From DATEHQ01 sp035279525 (GTDB lineage Bacteria; Chloroflexota; Dormibacteria; Dormibacterales; Dormibacteraceae), in NCBI GenBank assembly GCA_035279525.1, contig DATEHQ010000093.1, positions 1 through 30,312 on the forward strand: a stretch of DNA of 30,312 nt. The letters are read 5' to 3'. The translations under genes were made by a program, and so were the position numbers. Each line of letters begins with the position of its first letter. The stretch's first letter is position 1. Below are positions 7,320-14,311 of this stretch, piece by piece. Under the pieces are notes generated by a model, which was not told the DNA's origin, made no database searches, and was given only the letters and a program-made list of their open reading frames with translations.

Positions 7320-7742
7320 ATGCCGGCAAAGGGAAAGGTCAGGGGATCCGGGACCAGGCAGTCACCGTGGGAGCTGACGACGCCAAGCGGCTCGTCCGAA
7401 TACCAGATGTTCAAGGACGAGTCCGCCAGCCCGCCCGCCATCGTTTGCATGGTGGGCAAGACCGAGCTGCGCTATCACCTGCGGGCGATCGAAGACCTGC
7501 ACGCGATGCTCAAGAAGCACGGCGAATGGATGCCGCTCGGAAGCGCCGACGAGCAGAAGCCGGCCGCCGAGGGAACGGTCGAGGCCTGGGGCCGGTCGTC
7601 GAAGAACCCTGTGGGCGGTTGGTACGGGCTCAAGAAGGGTCTGCGGGGCAGGTTTGGCATGTACATGCCGCCCCTGCTGGAGGCGCTCGGCCTGGCCGAG
7701 GTCGAGCACAACCCGAAGCACAACCGGATGCGGGCGATCTAG
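7320..7742 (+). CDS. Conserved hypothetical protein (about 140 residues)
   Basis: A 140-residue soluble protein. The ATG at 7320 has GGAG at 7308-7311, and is preferred over an in-frame GTG at 7299. Features are an N-terminal VRGSGTRQSPWELTTPSG, a central MVGKTELRYHLRAIEDLHAM, then GEWMPLGSADEQK, EAWGRSSKNPVGGWYGLKKG and RGRFGMYMPPLLEALGLAEV near the C-terminus. The strings look strongly constrained, and I recall similar hypothetical proteins in actinobacteria, but no function is known to me. It is divergent from the arsR-type gene and shares its regulatory gap. Confidence 0.7.
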   Translation: MPAKGKVRGSGTRQSPWELTTPSGSSEYQMFKDESASPPAIVCMVGKTELRYHLRAIEDLHAMLKKHGEWMPLGSADEQKPAAEGTVEAWGRSSKNPVGGWYGLKKGLRGRFGMYMPPLLEALGLAEVEHNPKHNRMRAI

Positions 7743-7765
7743 AGAGAGGGCGGAAGAGCCGAGCC

Positions 7766-7793
7766 CTGTAACAAATTCGCGCGAGGCGACACT
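7766..7793 (+). promoter_or_regulatory. Candidate ECF-sigma promoter upstream of the sigma gene
   Basis: CTGTAACAA at 7766-7774 is followed after 14 bases (counted from TGTAAC) by CGACACT at 7787-7793. The -35 part carries the AAC core usual for ECF promoters. A near-copy precedes the beta-propeller gene at 8715-8743. This suggests autoregulation of the sigma factor. The distance to the first usable start (7824) is about 30 bases. Confidence 0.5.
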
Positions 7794-7823
7794 GGACCTT
7801 GATGTCCATTTGCGCCGCGCCTG

Positions 7824-8474
7824 TTGGATAAACCCCACCGCTACTCTTGGCCGGCGGTGGGTCGGGGAGGCCAGGACGGCGGGCTCGAGGCGCTCAAGCG
7901 CGGCGACGAAGCCGCCTTCCAGGAGCTCATCCAGCGGTATCACGGCCCGATGCTCAGGCTGGCCATGGCCTACGTCCACGATCGCGGCGTGGCCGAGGAT
8001 GTGGTCCAGGAGTCCTGGATCACGTGCCTGCGGCGTCTCGACGACTTCGAGGGCCGGTCCTCGCTCAAGACGTGGATCCTCGGCATCGTGATGAACATCG
8101 CGCGCGCCCGGCGGCGCAAGGAGTCTCGCATCCTGCCGTTTGCGGCGCTCTGGCGACGGGACGACTCCGACAGCCGCCGGCCGACCGTCGATTCGTCCCG
8201 CTTTGGCGGTGACGGCATGTGGCGGACCGGCCCGCAGACGTGGGACAACCTTCCAGAGTCGAGGCTCCTCGGTCAGGAAACCTTGCAGCACGTCAGAGCG
8301 GCGATCGAGCAGCTGCCACCCAAGCAGCGCGAGATCATCGTGCTGCGCGACGTCGCCGGACTCGACGCGGACGAGGTGAGCGGCCTGCTGGAGCTCACCC
8401 CGGCGAACCAGAGGGTGCGCCTGCACCGCGCACGGGCCGCGGTCCGCAAGTCGCTCGAGGAGTACCTGAGGTGA
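7824..8474 (+). CDS. ECF-type RNA polymerase sigma factor
   Basis: A protein of up to 216 residues. Region 2 spans about 27-96 (DEAAFQELIQRYHGPMLRLA, then GVAEDVVQESWITCLRRLDD, then SLKTWILGIVMNIARARRR). Region 4 spans about 151-212 (IEQLPPKQREIIVLRDVAGL and LLELTPANQRVRLHRARA). The linker of about 50 residues is long for the class and holds a DSDSRRP/GGDGMW stretch. Start choice is uncertain: TTG at 7824 or GTG at 7857, and no Shine-Dalgarno is evident. The end overlaps the anti-sigma start as GTGA. It likely directs transcription from the two matched elements at 7766 and 8715. Confidence 0.9.
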   Translation: MDKPHRYSWPAVGRGGQDGGLEALKRGDEAAFQELIQRYHGPMLRLAMAYVHDRGVAEDVVQESWITCLRRLDDFEGRSSLKTWILGIVMNIARARRRKESRILPFAALWRRDDSDSRRPTVDSSRFGGDGMWRTGPQTWDNLPESRLLGQETLQHVRAAIEQLPPKQREIIVLRDVAGLDADEVSGLLELTPANQRVRLHRARAAVRKSLEEYLR

Positions 8475-8707
8475 ACTGCCGCCAGGTCGTGGAGCTCATG
8501 ACCGATTACCTCGAGGGCGCGCTTTCCTCGGAGGATCGAGCGCGTTTCGAGGAGCACATCGCGGGCTGCGACGGCTGCCGCGCTTACCTGGCGCAGCTGC
8601 GCACCACGCGCCGGCTGGTGGGGACGCTGGCGGACGAGCCGCTCCCCATGTCGATCCAGTCCGAGCTGCTCGAAGCCTTCCGCGACTGGCGCTTGCACCG
8701 CGCGTAG
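8471..8707 (+). CDS. Zinc-finger anti-sigma factor (zf-HC2 type)
   Basis: A 78-residue protein whose GTG start overlaps the sigma stop (GTGA). The ZAS motif is complete: C3 in NCRQVVELMTDYLEG, then H29-x3-C33-x2-C36 (EEHIAGCDGCRAYL). There is no transmembrane segment, so this is a cytosolic, possibly redox-sensitive anti-sigma factor, unlike the many membrane-anchored ones. Tight coupling to the sigma gene supports it being the cognate inhibitor. Confidence 0.85.
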   Translation: MNCRQVVELMTDYLEGALSSEDRARFEEHIAGCDGCRAYLAQLRTTRRLVGTLADEPLPMSIQSELLEAFRDWRLHRA

Positions 8708-8714
8708 CACCTCG

Positions 8715-8743
8715 CTGTAACAAGGCCGGCCGAGGGCGGCACT
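8715..8743 (+). promoter_or_regulatory. Second candidate ECF promoter, upstream of the beta-propeller gene
   Basis: CTGTAACAA at 8715-8723 and CGGCACT at 8737-8743, with 15 bases between TGTAAC and CGGCACT. It matches the element at 7766-7793 apart from one spacer base and one -10 substitution. It lies about 50 bases before the TTG start at 8792, suggesting the propeller gene is a target of the adjacent sigma factor. Confidence 0.5.
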
Positions 8744-8791
8744 CACGACCGATGGGCCGCGTGGGCGGCCCGGCGTCTCGAGGAGGACCCA

Positions 8792-9955
8792 TTGGCACGA
8801 TTTCCACTTCGCATCGCGGCGGCCGCCGGCCTGGCGGCCATCGGCGCCGGAATGTCGCTGAGCGTCGCGTCGGCGTCCGGCGCGACGGGGCACGTCTACG
8901 TCGACGACAACACCGCCGGCGTCAACACCATCGCGGGTTTCGACCGGCACGCGGACGGCAGCCTGACCCCGATCCCCGGCTCGCCCTTCAAGGCCGGTGG
9001 CGCGGGCACGGGCACGATCGTCGGATCGCAGGGAGCGCTGCAGCAGGGTGACGGCGGCCGCTATCTGTTCGCGGTCGACGCCGGCAGCAACCAGATCTCG
9101 GTCCTGCGCGTGCGCCACGATGGGACGCTGGCACAGGTCGAAGGCAGCCCGGTCTGGTCGGGAGGCATCGAGCCGGTCAGCCTCGCGGTCCACGGAGACC
9201 TCGTCTACGTGGCCAACGAGGGCAACGGAACCACCGGCAGCAACTACACAGGGTTCAGGTTCGACGACGGGCGCTTGAGACCCATCGAAGGCTCGACCGT
9301 CGCCCTTCCGAGCACCGCCAACCCGGGCGACATCCTTTTCAACTCGACAGGAACTCATCTCGTCGGCATCGAGGTCGGCACCACGGCGGCCAGCACGTTC
9401 CGCATCGACAGCTTCCTCGTCGACCGCAGCGGCAGGCTGGACGGCGCGCCCGGCTCTCCGTTTCCAGCTCAGGCCGCCGGGCCTTTCGGCAGTGAGTTCT
9501 CTCCCACCAGCCCGTCGCACCTGTACGTGTCGAACGCGCACGGTGGCGCGGGCGCCGGATCGGTGTCGGCATTCCGAGTGGCGCGAAACGGCGCCTTGAG
9601 CTCGATCGGTGCATCGCCTTACGCCGACGACCAGACCGCGCCCTGCTGGGTCGAGATCTCTCACGACGGCAGGTACCTGTTCACCGTCAACACCGCGAGC
9701 ACCACGATCTCGAGCTACGGCATCCGATCGGACGGTTCGCTGTCCCTGATCGGCTCGACGCCGTTCTCGAGCGGCCCGGGCATCCGGCCGTTCGACGCTC
9801 GGCTCGACCCGTCCGGCGGCCACCTCTACGTCGTCGACGCAACGCTCGGCGCCGTCAGCGCATTCGCGGTCTCGGGCGGCAGCCTTTCCGAGCTGTCCAG
9901 CTCTCCGTTCACGCTCCCCGCCGGCGCGACCCCGTTCGGCATCGTCGCCGACTAG
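8792..9955 (+). CDS. Secreted lactonase-family seven-bladed beta-propeller protein
   Basis: A 387-residue exported protein. Residues 1-32 form a signal peptide (MARFPLRIAAAAGLAAIGAG..., with an AxA-like site near SASGATG). The rest is a series of blades with repeated motifs GRYLFAVDAGSNQISVLRV, GDLVYVANEG, SHLYVSNAHG, GRYLFTVNTASTTISSYGI and GHLYVVDATLGAVSAFAV, each followed by a short GSL/GTL..SPF turn. This is the YVTN/6-phosphogluconolactonase-like (DUF-type lactonase) family. Enzymatic activity cannot be inferred. The start is TTG, with AGGAGGA at 8781-8787. It is probably controlled by the upstream sigma factor. Confidence 0.82.
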   Translation: MARFPLRIAAAAGLAAIGAGMSLSVASASGATGHVYVDDNTAGVNTIAGFDRHADGSLTPIPGSPFKAGGAGTGTIVGSQGALQQGDGGRYLFAVDAGSNQISVLRVRHDGTLAQVEGSPVWSGGIEPVSLAVHGDLVYVANEGNGTTGSNYTGFRFDDGRLRPIEGSTVALPSTANPGDILFNSTGTHLVGIEVGTTAASTFRIDSFLVDRSGRLDGAPGSPFPAQAAGPFGSEFSPTSPSHLYVSNAHGGAGAGSVSAFRVARNGALSSIGASPYADDQTAPCWVEISHDGRYLFTVNTASTTISSYGIRSDGSLSLIGSTPFSSGPGIRPFDARLDPSGGHLYVVDATLGAVSAFAVSGGSLSELSSSPFTLPAGATPFGIVAD

Positions 9956-9968
9956 AGCTTTCCGATGA

Positions 9969-10001
9969 ATGGTGTGGCGGCCTCGTGCGCCGCCGCACCA
10001 T
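9969..10001. terminator. Strong hairpin after the propeller gene, possible terminator or attenuator
   Basis: The arms ATGGTGTGGCGGC (9969-9981) and GCCGCCGCACCAT (9989-10001) pair over 13 bp with one G-T wobble around the 7-base loop CTCGTGC. It begins 14 bases after the propeller stop. No T-run follows, so Rho-independent termination is uncertain. It ends 20 bases before the molybdoenzyme start. Confidence 0.5.
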
Positions 10002-10021
10002 ACTTCGTTCGAGGTGGCCTG

Positions 10022-10627
10022 ATGGGATTCGTCTCTCGCGGTTTTCGCGGCAGGCGCCGCGACAACTTGCCGAGCTCGCGGGTGCCGCCGGGGCAGCACG
10101 TGGTCGATGACTTTCCCGTCCTTTCCGCCGGACCGACGCCGCGCGTCTCACTCGAGAGCTGGACGTTCACCATCCGCGGTGAGATCGACGAGCCAAAACA
10201 GTGGACGTGGAAGCAGCTCAGCGCTTTTCCGACCGAGAGCATCACCGTCGACATCCACTGCGTCACGAAGTGGTCGAAGCTCGACACGGCGTGGAAGGGC
10301 GTGTCGGTGGACACACTGATGGAGGGGGTGGACACCGCGGCGGAGTTCGCCACCGTCTTCTCCGACGGCGGATACACGACCAACCTTCCGCTCGACGATC
10401 TGAGCGGCCGCAAGGCGTGGATCGTGTTCGAATACGACGGGCAGCCGCTCGACCCAGAGCACGGAGGGCCGGTGCGGCTCCTCGTGCCACACCTTTATCT
10501 GTGGAAGAGCGCCAAATGGGTGCGCGGCATCACGCTCCAGAACGAGGAGCAACCAGGGTTCTGGGAGTCCAACGGATACAACCTGCACGGCGACCCGTGG
10601 CGCGAGCAACGGTACTGGGGCGACTGA
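10022..10627 (+). CDS. Sulfite-oxidase-like molybdopterin-dependent oxidoreductase
   Basis: A 201-residue protein with only the sulfite-oxidase-fold molybdenum-cofactor domain. The Mo-ligating cysteine is C80 in ITVDIHCVTKWSKLDTAWKG. LVPHLYLWKSAKWVRGI and the C-terminal GYNLHGDPWREQRYWGD are typical of this short YedY-related group. There is no heme or dimerisation domain. There is also no Tat or other signal peptide, so it is probably cytosolic, unlike MsrP. The ATG at 10022 follows GAGGTGG and fits the family length. The next gene overlaps its stop. The substrate is unknown. Confidence 0.88.
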   Translation: MGFVSRGFRGRRRDNLPSSRVPPGQHVVDDFPVLSAGPTPRVSLESWTFTIRGEIDEPKQWTWKQLSAFPTESITVDIHCVTKWSKLDTAWKGVSVDTLMEGVDTAAEFATVFSDGGYTTNLPLDDLSGRKAWIVFEYDGQPLDPEHGGPVRLLVPHLYLWKSAKWVRGITLQNEEQPGFWESNGYNLHGDPWREQRYWGD

Positions 10628-11349
10628 CGTGGACCCTCGGCCGCGTGGCCGAGGTCGTGCGCGAGACGCCGCGCGTGGCGAGCCTGCTGCTCGACGTGCC
10701 CGGCTGGTCGCATCACCTGGCCGGGCAGCACATCGACGTGCGGCTGACCGCCGAGGACGGATACCAGGCGCAGCGCAGCTATTCCATAGCTTCTGCGCCC
10801 GAGGACGCGCGCCTCGCCATCACCGTCGAGCGTCTCGAGGACGGGGAGGTGTCGCCTTACCTGGTCGGCGAGCTGCGCGCTGGCGATCAGCTCGAGCTGC
10901 GCGGGCCGATCGGCGGCTACTTCGTGTGGCGCGCCGATGAGCCACGACCCCTGCTCCTGATCGCCGGCGGATCCGGCGTCGTGCCGTTGATGGCGATGCT
11001 GCGGCACCGTGCGCACGCCGCCTCCAGGCCACCGGCAAGGCTGCTGTACTCGTCTCGCGCGCATGACGACATCATCTACAGGGCCGAGCTCGACCGTCTC
11101 GCGTCGTCGGGCGACGGCCTGACCGTTTCGCACACGCTTACGCGCGGCCACCCGGCGGGATGGCATGGTTACACCCGGCGGCTCGACAGGTCGATGATCG
11201 ATGAGGTCGCGTGGCCGAAGTCCGAGGCGGCATCGGTGTTCATATGCGGTCCGACCTCGTTCGTCGAGTCGGCCGCGGAACTGCTCGTCGACAGCGGCTA
11301 CGACGCGGGCTGGATCAAGACCGAGAGATTCGGAGCGACTGGAGGATGA
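10624..11349 (+). CDS. Ferredoxin-NADP reductase-like flavin oxidoreductase
   Basis: About 241 residues. The FAD-binding barrel carries R51-S-Y-S (QAQRSYSIASAPE) and the flavin region GDQLELRGPIGGYF. The NAD(P) domain carries GGSGVVPLMAML (about 115-126) and FICGPTSFVESAAELL (about 207-222). No 2Fe-2S domain is attached. The start is unclear: a CTG at 10624 overlaps the upstream stop as CTGA and gives a natural TWTLGRVAEVVRETPRV, while the next regular start is GTG at 10645. It likely feeds electrons to the molybdoenzyme, by inference from operon structure. Confidence 0.85.
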   Translation: MTWTLGRVAEVVRETPRVASLLLDVPGWSHHLAGQHIDVRLTAEDGYQAQRSYSIASAPEDARLAITVERLEDGEVSPYLVGELRAGDQLELRGPIGGYFVWRADEPRPLLLIAGGSGVVPLMAMLRHRAHAASRPPARLLYSSRAHDDIIYRAELDRLASSGDGLTVSHTLTRGHPAGWHGYTRRLDRSMIDEVAWPKSEAASVFICGPTSFVESAAELLVDSGYDAGWIKTERFGATGG

Positions 11350-11627
11350 CTGTGAAACAGGCTGAGCTGAAGCTCGACGGCAACGCGATCGGCGGCACGC
11401 TGGGCGAGATCTTCGCCCTCGAGATGACGACGGCCGAGACGACGTGCGCCGGTTGCGGAAAGGTGAACGTGATGGGGCGCGTCGCCGTCTATCTGAACGC
11501 ACCCGGCGTGGTCCTGCGCTGCCCTGACTGCGAGAACGTCCTGATCAAGGTGGTCCGCGGCAAGGGCCGCTGCTGGATGGAGCTCGCCGGGGTGCGCCGC
11601 CTGGAGTTCGACGCGCCGGAGGGGTAG
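11346..11627 (+). CDS. DUF6510-like zinc-ribbon protein
   Basis: A 93-residue protein whose ATG overlaps the reductase stop (ATGA) after GGAGG. It starts with LKLDGNAIGGTLGEIFALEM and carries two cysteine pairs: C34-x2-C37 (TCAGCGKVN) and C59-x2-C62 (RCPDCENVLIK). It ends WMELAGVRRLEF. The pairs should form a zinc ribbon or bind another metal. It is the third gene of the molybdoenzyme operon, and this order recurs in high-GC soil bacteria as I recall. Its function is unknown; a small redox or assembly partner is possible. Confidence 0.8.
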   Translation: MTVKQAELKLDGNAIGGTLGEIFALEMTTAETTCAGCGKVNVMGRVAVYLNAPGVVLRCPDCENVLIKVVRGKGRCWMELAGVRRLEFDAPEG

Positions 11628-11774
11628 CCCCTTCCCCCAGCGAGCGGGCTACAAAAGGTTGCCTGCCGGTGGATCCGAGGGCGACCCGATGCCGTGGCCC
11701 GGTCGTTGTGCAATCTGGGCGTTCCAACCGGAGAACGCGGGCAAACCGAACCGTGGAGTACGGAGGCAAGCCAA

Positions 11775-12401
11775 ATGCCAACGGCGGGACGGCATCAGGG
11801 CGAGTTCAGGGGCTGGCTCGACGCGGTGGTCGCGCTCGGCCTGAAGGTCAGGGACCGGCAGGCCCGGGCGCACAACCTGCGGGTGGCCCGGCTCTGCGTG
11901 CACATCGGGCGTCATCTGTCGATGAGCGCGGCCGAGCTGAGGCTGCTCGCCCGCGCGGGCTTGATGCACGACATAGGCAAGCTCGCGATCCCAGAGGCGG
12001 TGCTCAGCAAGCACGACGCGCTCGATGAGGCCGAGTGGTCTCTCATGCGCACCCACCCCGAGATGGGCCTGGCTCTGCTCGACAGGACGGGACAGTCGAG
12101 CCGAGAGGTGCTCGCCGTGCTGTATCACCACGAAAGGCTGGACGGCAGCGGCTATCCATACGGGCTCAGCGGTGAATCGATCCCGCTCGAGGCGCGAATC
12201 GTGGCGGTCGCCGACACGTACGACGCCTTGACGTCGGACCGTCCATACCGGACCGCGTGCAGCCACCTCGACGCGAGAAGCGTGCTCGAGGCGGAAGCCG
12301 GCGTGCGGCTCGACCCGCGCGCGGTCGCTGCGCTCCTGGCATCGATCGCACCGAGAAGGACCGCAGCCGATCGCCGGTCGAGGTTCGTGCCCGCGTTCTG
12401 A
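11775..12401 (+). CDS. Stand-alone HD-GYP domain protein (putative c-di-GMP phosphodiesterase)
   Basis: A 208-residue protein made almost entirely of an HD-GYP domain. The metal motif is H65-D66 in LMHDIGKLAIP, followed by H94 in MRTHPEMG, H118-H119-E120 in YHHERLDGSGYP, and VADTYDALTSDRPYR. All residues expected for a c-di-GMP hydrolase are present. There is no receiver or sensor domain. The ATG at 11775 has CGGAGG eight bases upstream; an in-frame extension to 11694 reads unnaturally. The 147-bp gap before it holds no gene. Confidence 0.85.
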   Translation: MPTAGRHQGEFRGWLDAVVALGLKVRDRQARAHNLRVARLCVHIGRHLSMSAAELRLLARAGLMHDIGKLAIPEAVLSKHDALDEAEWSLMRTHPEMGLALLDRTGQSSREVLAVLYHHERLDGSGYPYGLSGESIPLEARIVAVADTYDALTSDRPYRTACSHLDARSVLEAEAGVRLDPRAVAALLASIAPRRTAADRRSRFVPAF

Positions 12402-12434
12402 GTCGCGTCGTCGTTATCGGTCAACATTGGTCTC

Positions 12435-13268
12435 GTGAAATTCGGCGTCGCCATCTTTCCGACCGATTACGCAATCTCGATGGACGAGCTGGCTCCCGCG
12501 GCCGAGGAGCTCGGCTTCGAGTCGCTGTGGGTCGCCGAGCACTCGCACATACCGGTCAGTCGCGAGACGCGATGGCCCGGCGGCGATCAGCTCCCAAAGC
12601 ACTACTGGCACTGCCTCGATCCATTCGTCGCGCTCACGCTCGCGGCGACCGCGAGCAAGAGGTTGCTCCTCGCGACTGGGATCTGCCTCGTCATCCAGCG
12701 CGATCCCATCCACACCGCGAAAGAGGTCGCCAGCGTCGATCACGTCTCGAACGGACGGTTCCTCTTCGGCGTCGGCGGCGGATGGAACCGCGAGGAGATG
12801 GCCGATCACGGGACCGAATTCAGCCAGAGGTGGAAGCTGCTGCGCGAGAGGGTCGAAGCGATGAAGGCCATCTGGACTCAGGATGCGGCGGAGTTCCACG
12901 GCGAGGCGGTCGACTTCGGCCCCATGTGGTCGTGGCCCAAGCCGGTGCAGAAGCCTCACCCCCCGGTGATCCTCGGCGGGAGCGGACCGAAGATCGTCGA
13001 CCGCGTGGTGCGGTACGCCGACGGCTGGATGCCGAACCGCGGCGACGTGATCGAGCGCATCCCTGAGCTGCGCGAGAAGGCGCTGGCCGCGGGACGGGGG
13101 CACATCCCGGTGTCGTACTACCCGAGGCCGGGCGCCGCGGAGATCGAGCGCCTCGCGGAAGCCGGCGTCGAGCGGTGCATCTACTACGTGCCCCCCGACG
13201 GGCGCGACGCCGCGCTGCGCAAGCTCGAAGAGCTGGGCCGGATGGCGAGGCCCTACGTCTCGGCCTGA
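12435..13268 (+). CDS. Luciferase-like (LLM class) flavin/F420-dependent oxidoreductase
   Basis: A 277-residue TIM-barrel protein of the luciferase-like superfamily, in the TIGR03619-like F420 group by appearance. Signatures are MKFGVAIFPTDYAISMDELA with ELGFESLWVAEH, then LATGICLVIQRDPIHTAKEV, DHVSNGRFLFGVGGGWNREE and KPHPPVILGGSGPKIVDRV. Such enzymes use FMN or F420; the sequence alone does not settle which. The start is GTG with no Shine-Dalgarno, so it may be leaderless. The last 16 bases overlap the end of the convergent ureohydrolase. Confidence 0.88.
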   Translation: MKFGVAIFPTDYAISMDELAPAAEELGFESLWVAEHSHIPVSRETRWPGGDQLPKHYWHCLDPFVALTLAATASKRLLLATGICLVIQRDPIHTAKEVASVDHVSNGRFLFGVGGGWNREEMADHGTEFSQRWKLLRERVEAMKAIWTQDAAEFHGEAVDFGPMWSWPKPVQKPHPPVILGGSGPKIVDRVVRYADGWMPNRGDVIERIPELREKALAAGRGHIPVSYYPRPGAAEIERLAEAGVERCIYYVPPDGRDAALRKLEELGRMARPYVSA

Positions 13269-14269
13269 CGGTTCTCCAGGAGCGTGGCCGGAATCGACCC
13301 CCACGTGCCGCCCCGGCGCTTGAACGCGACGCCGGAGAGGAGCTCCAGCACGACGCGGTTCGCGAGGAAGGCCGTGATGTCGGCCGAGTCGTAGGCCGGC
13401 GCGACCTCGACCACGTCGACTCCGACGACGGGCAGCTCGATTCCGATCCTGCGCACCGCGTCGAGCAGCTGGCGTCCCGTGATGCCGCCGGGCTCGGGTG
13501 TTCCCGTGCCGGGGGCCATGCCCGGATCGACCACGTCGAGGTCGACCGAGACGAAGACGCCGTCGCAGTCGTCGAGGGCTATGCGGAAGGCTTCAGCCAG
13601 CACGTCGTCGAGGCCCCGCGTCACCACCTCGCGCATCTCGAAGGAGCGCATCCTCTGCTCAGCCATCCAGCGCAGCGTCGGCGGCTCGGGCCAGTAGCCG
13701 CGGAGGCCGATCTGGACGAAGCGGTCGCCTCGGCACGCGCCCGACTCGATGAGCCTCCGCATCGGAAGGCCGTGCCCGACGAGGCTCCCGAACTGGACGT
13801 CGCCGGTGTCCGCGTGGGCGTCGAAATGGATGACCGACACGCGTCCCCAGCCGCGTGCTCGGGCGACGCCTGTGACGTCGGGCCAGGTGATCGTGTGGTC
13901 GCCACCGAGGACGAGCGGCACGGCTCCCGCATCGGCCACCTGCCGGACCGCCCGCTCCAGCACGTCGAGGGCCGCCTTCCCTTCCACGCCGGCCATCTCG
14001 AGGTCCCCCGCGTCGACCACGCGCATCTCCATCAGCGGATCGACGCGCAGGGCCAGGTGGGGACGCGACCCGTCGTGCGGAAGGTAGTCGGTGGTTCGGA
14101 TGGCGTGTGGTCCAAATCGCGCGCCCGCGCGGTACGACGTTCCGGCGTCATACGGCGCACCGATGATGACCACGTCGGCGCCGGTGAACGTCGCCGGGTC
14201 GCCGAGGTCGCAGCGTGGGACGCCGAGGAATGTGACGTCCGGGCCGTACATGCCGCCGAGTCTCGGCAC
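13253..14269 (-). CDS. Agmatinase-type ureohydrolase (arginase family)
   Basis: A 338-residue binuclear manganese enzyme that hydrolyses a guanidino group to urea. Metal ligands are H125 (VLGGDHT), D150-H152-D154 (FDAHADTGD), and D243 and D245 (SVDLDVVDPGMAPGTGTPEP). The N-terminal IIGAPYDAGTSYRAGARFGP is typical of agmatinase and guanidinobutyrase types rather than arginase. Substrates in this family vary (agmatine, guanidinobutyrate, guanidinopropionate, formiminoglutamate), so the exact one is open. GTG at 14269 or ATG at 14251 could start it. It is 42 bases downstream of the aminotransferase on the same strand, a probable operon. Confidence 0.88.
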   Translation of the reverse strand: MPRLGGMYGPDVTFLGVPRCDLGDPATFTGADVVIIGAPYDAGTSYRAGARFGPHAIRTTDYLPHDGSRPHLALRVDPLMEMRVVDAGDLEMAGVEGKAALDVLERAVRQVADAGAVPLVLGGDHTITWPDVTGVARARGWGRVSVIHFDAHADTGDVQFGSLVGHGLPMRRLIESGACRGDRFVQIGLRGYWPEPPTLRWMAEQRMRSFEMREVVTRGLDDVLAEAFRIALDDCDGVFVSVDLDVVDPGMAPGTGTPEPGGITGRQLLDAVRRIGIELPVVGVDVVEVAPAYDSADITAFLANRVVLELLSGVAFKRRGGTWGSIPATLLENRQAET

Positions 14270-14311
14270 TAAAGGGGTTTCAAGCCGCCCAGGCGGGGCA
14301 CGCTGCTTCGC

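Noticed and set aside
8273..10099. A 608-codon minus-strand frame under the sigma, anti-sigma and propeller genes.
   Set aside because: The opposite strand carries clear domain matches and motifs; the minus-strand translation has no recognisable motif or ribosome site.
11628..11774. A leader before the stand-alone HD-GYP gene with GGGCAAACC and GGCAAGCC, reminiscent of a c-di-GMP-I (GEMM) riboswitch.
   Set aside because: The expected order GGGCAAACC, tetraloop stem, GGACGCAAAGCC is not met, and the second block runs into the ribosome site and ATG with no room for the second helix. A covariance search with the Rfam c-di-GMP-I model would settle it.
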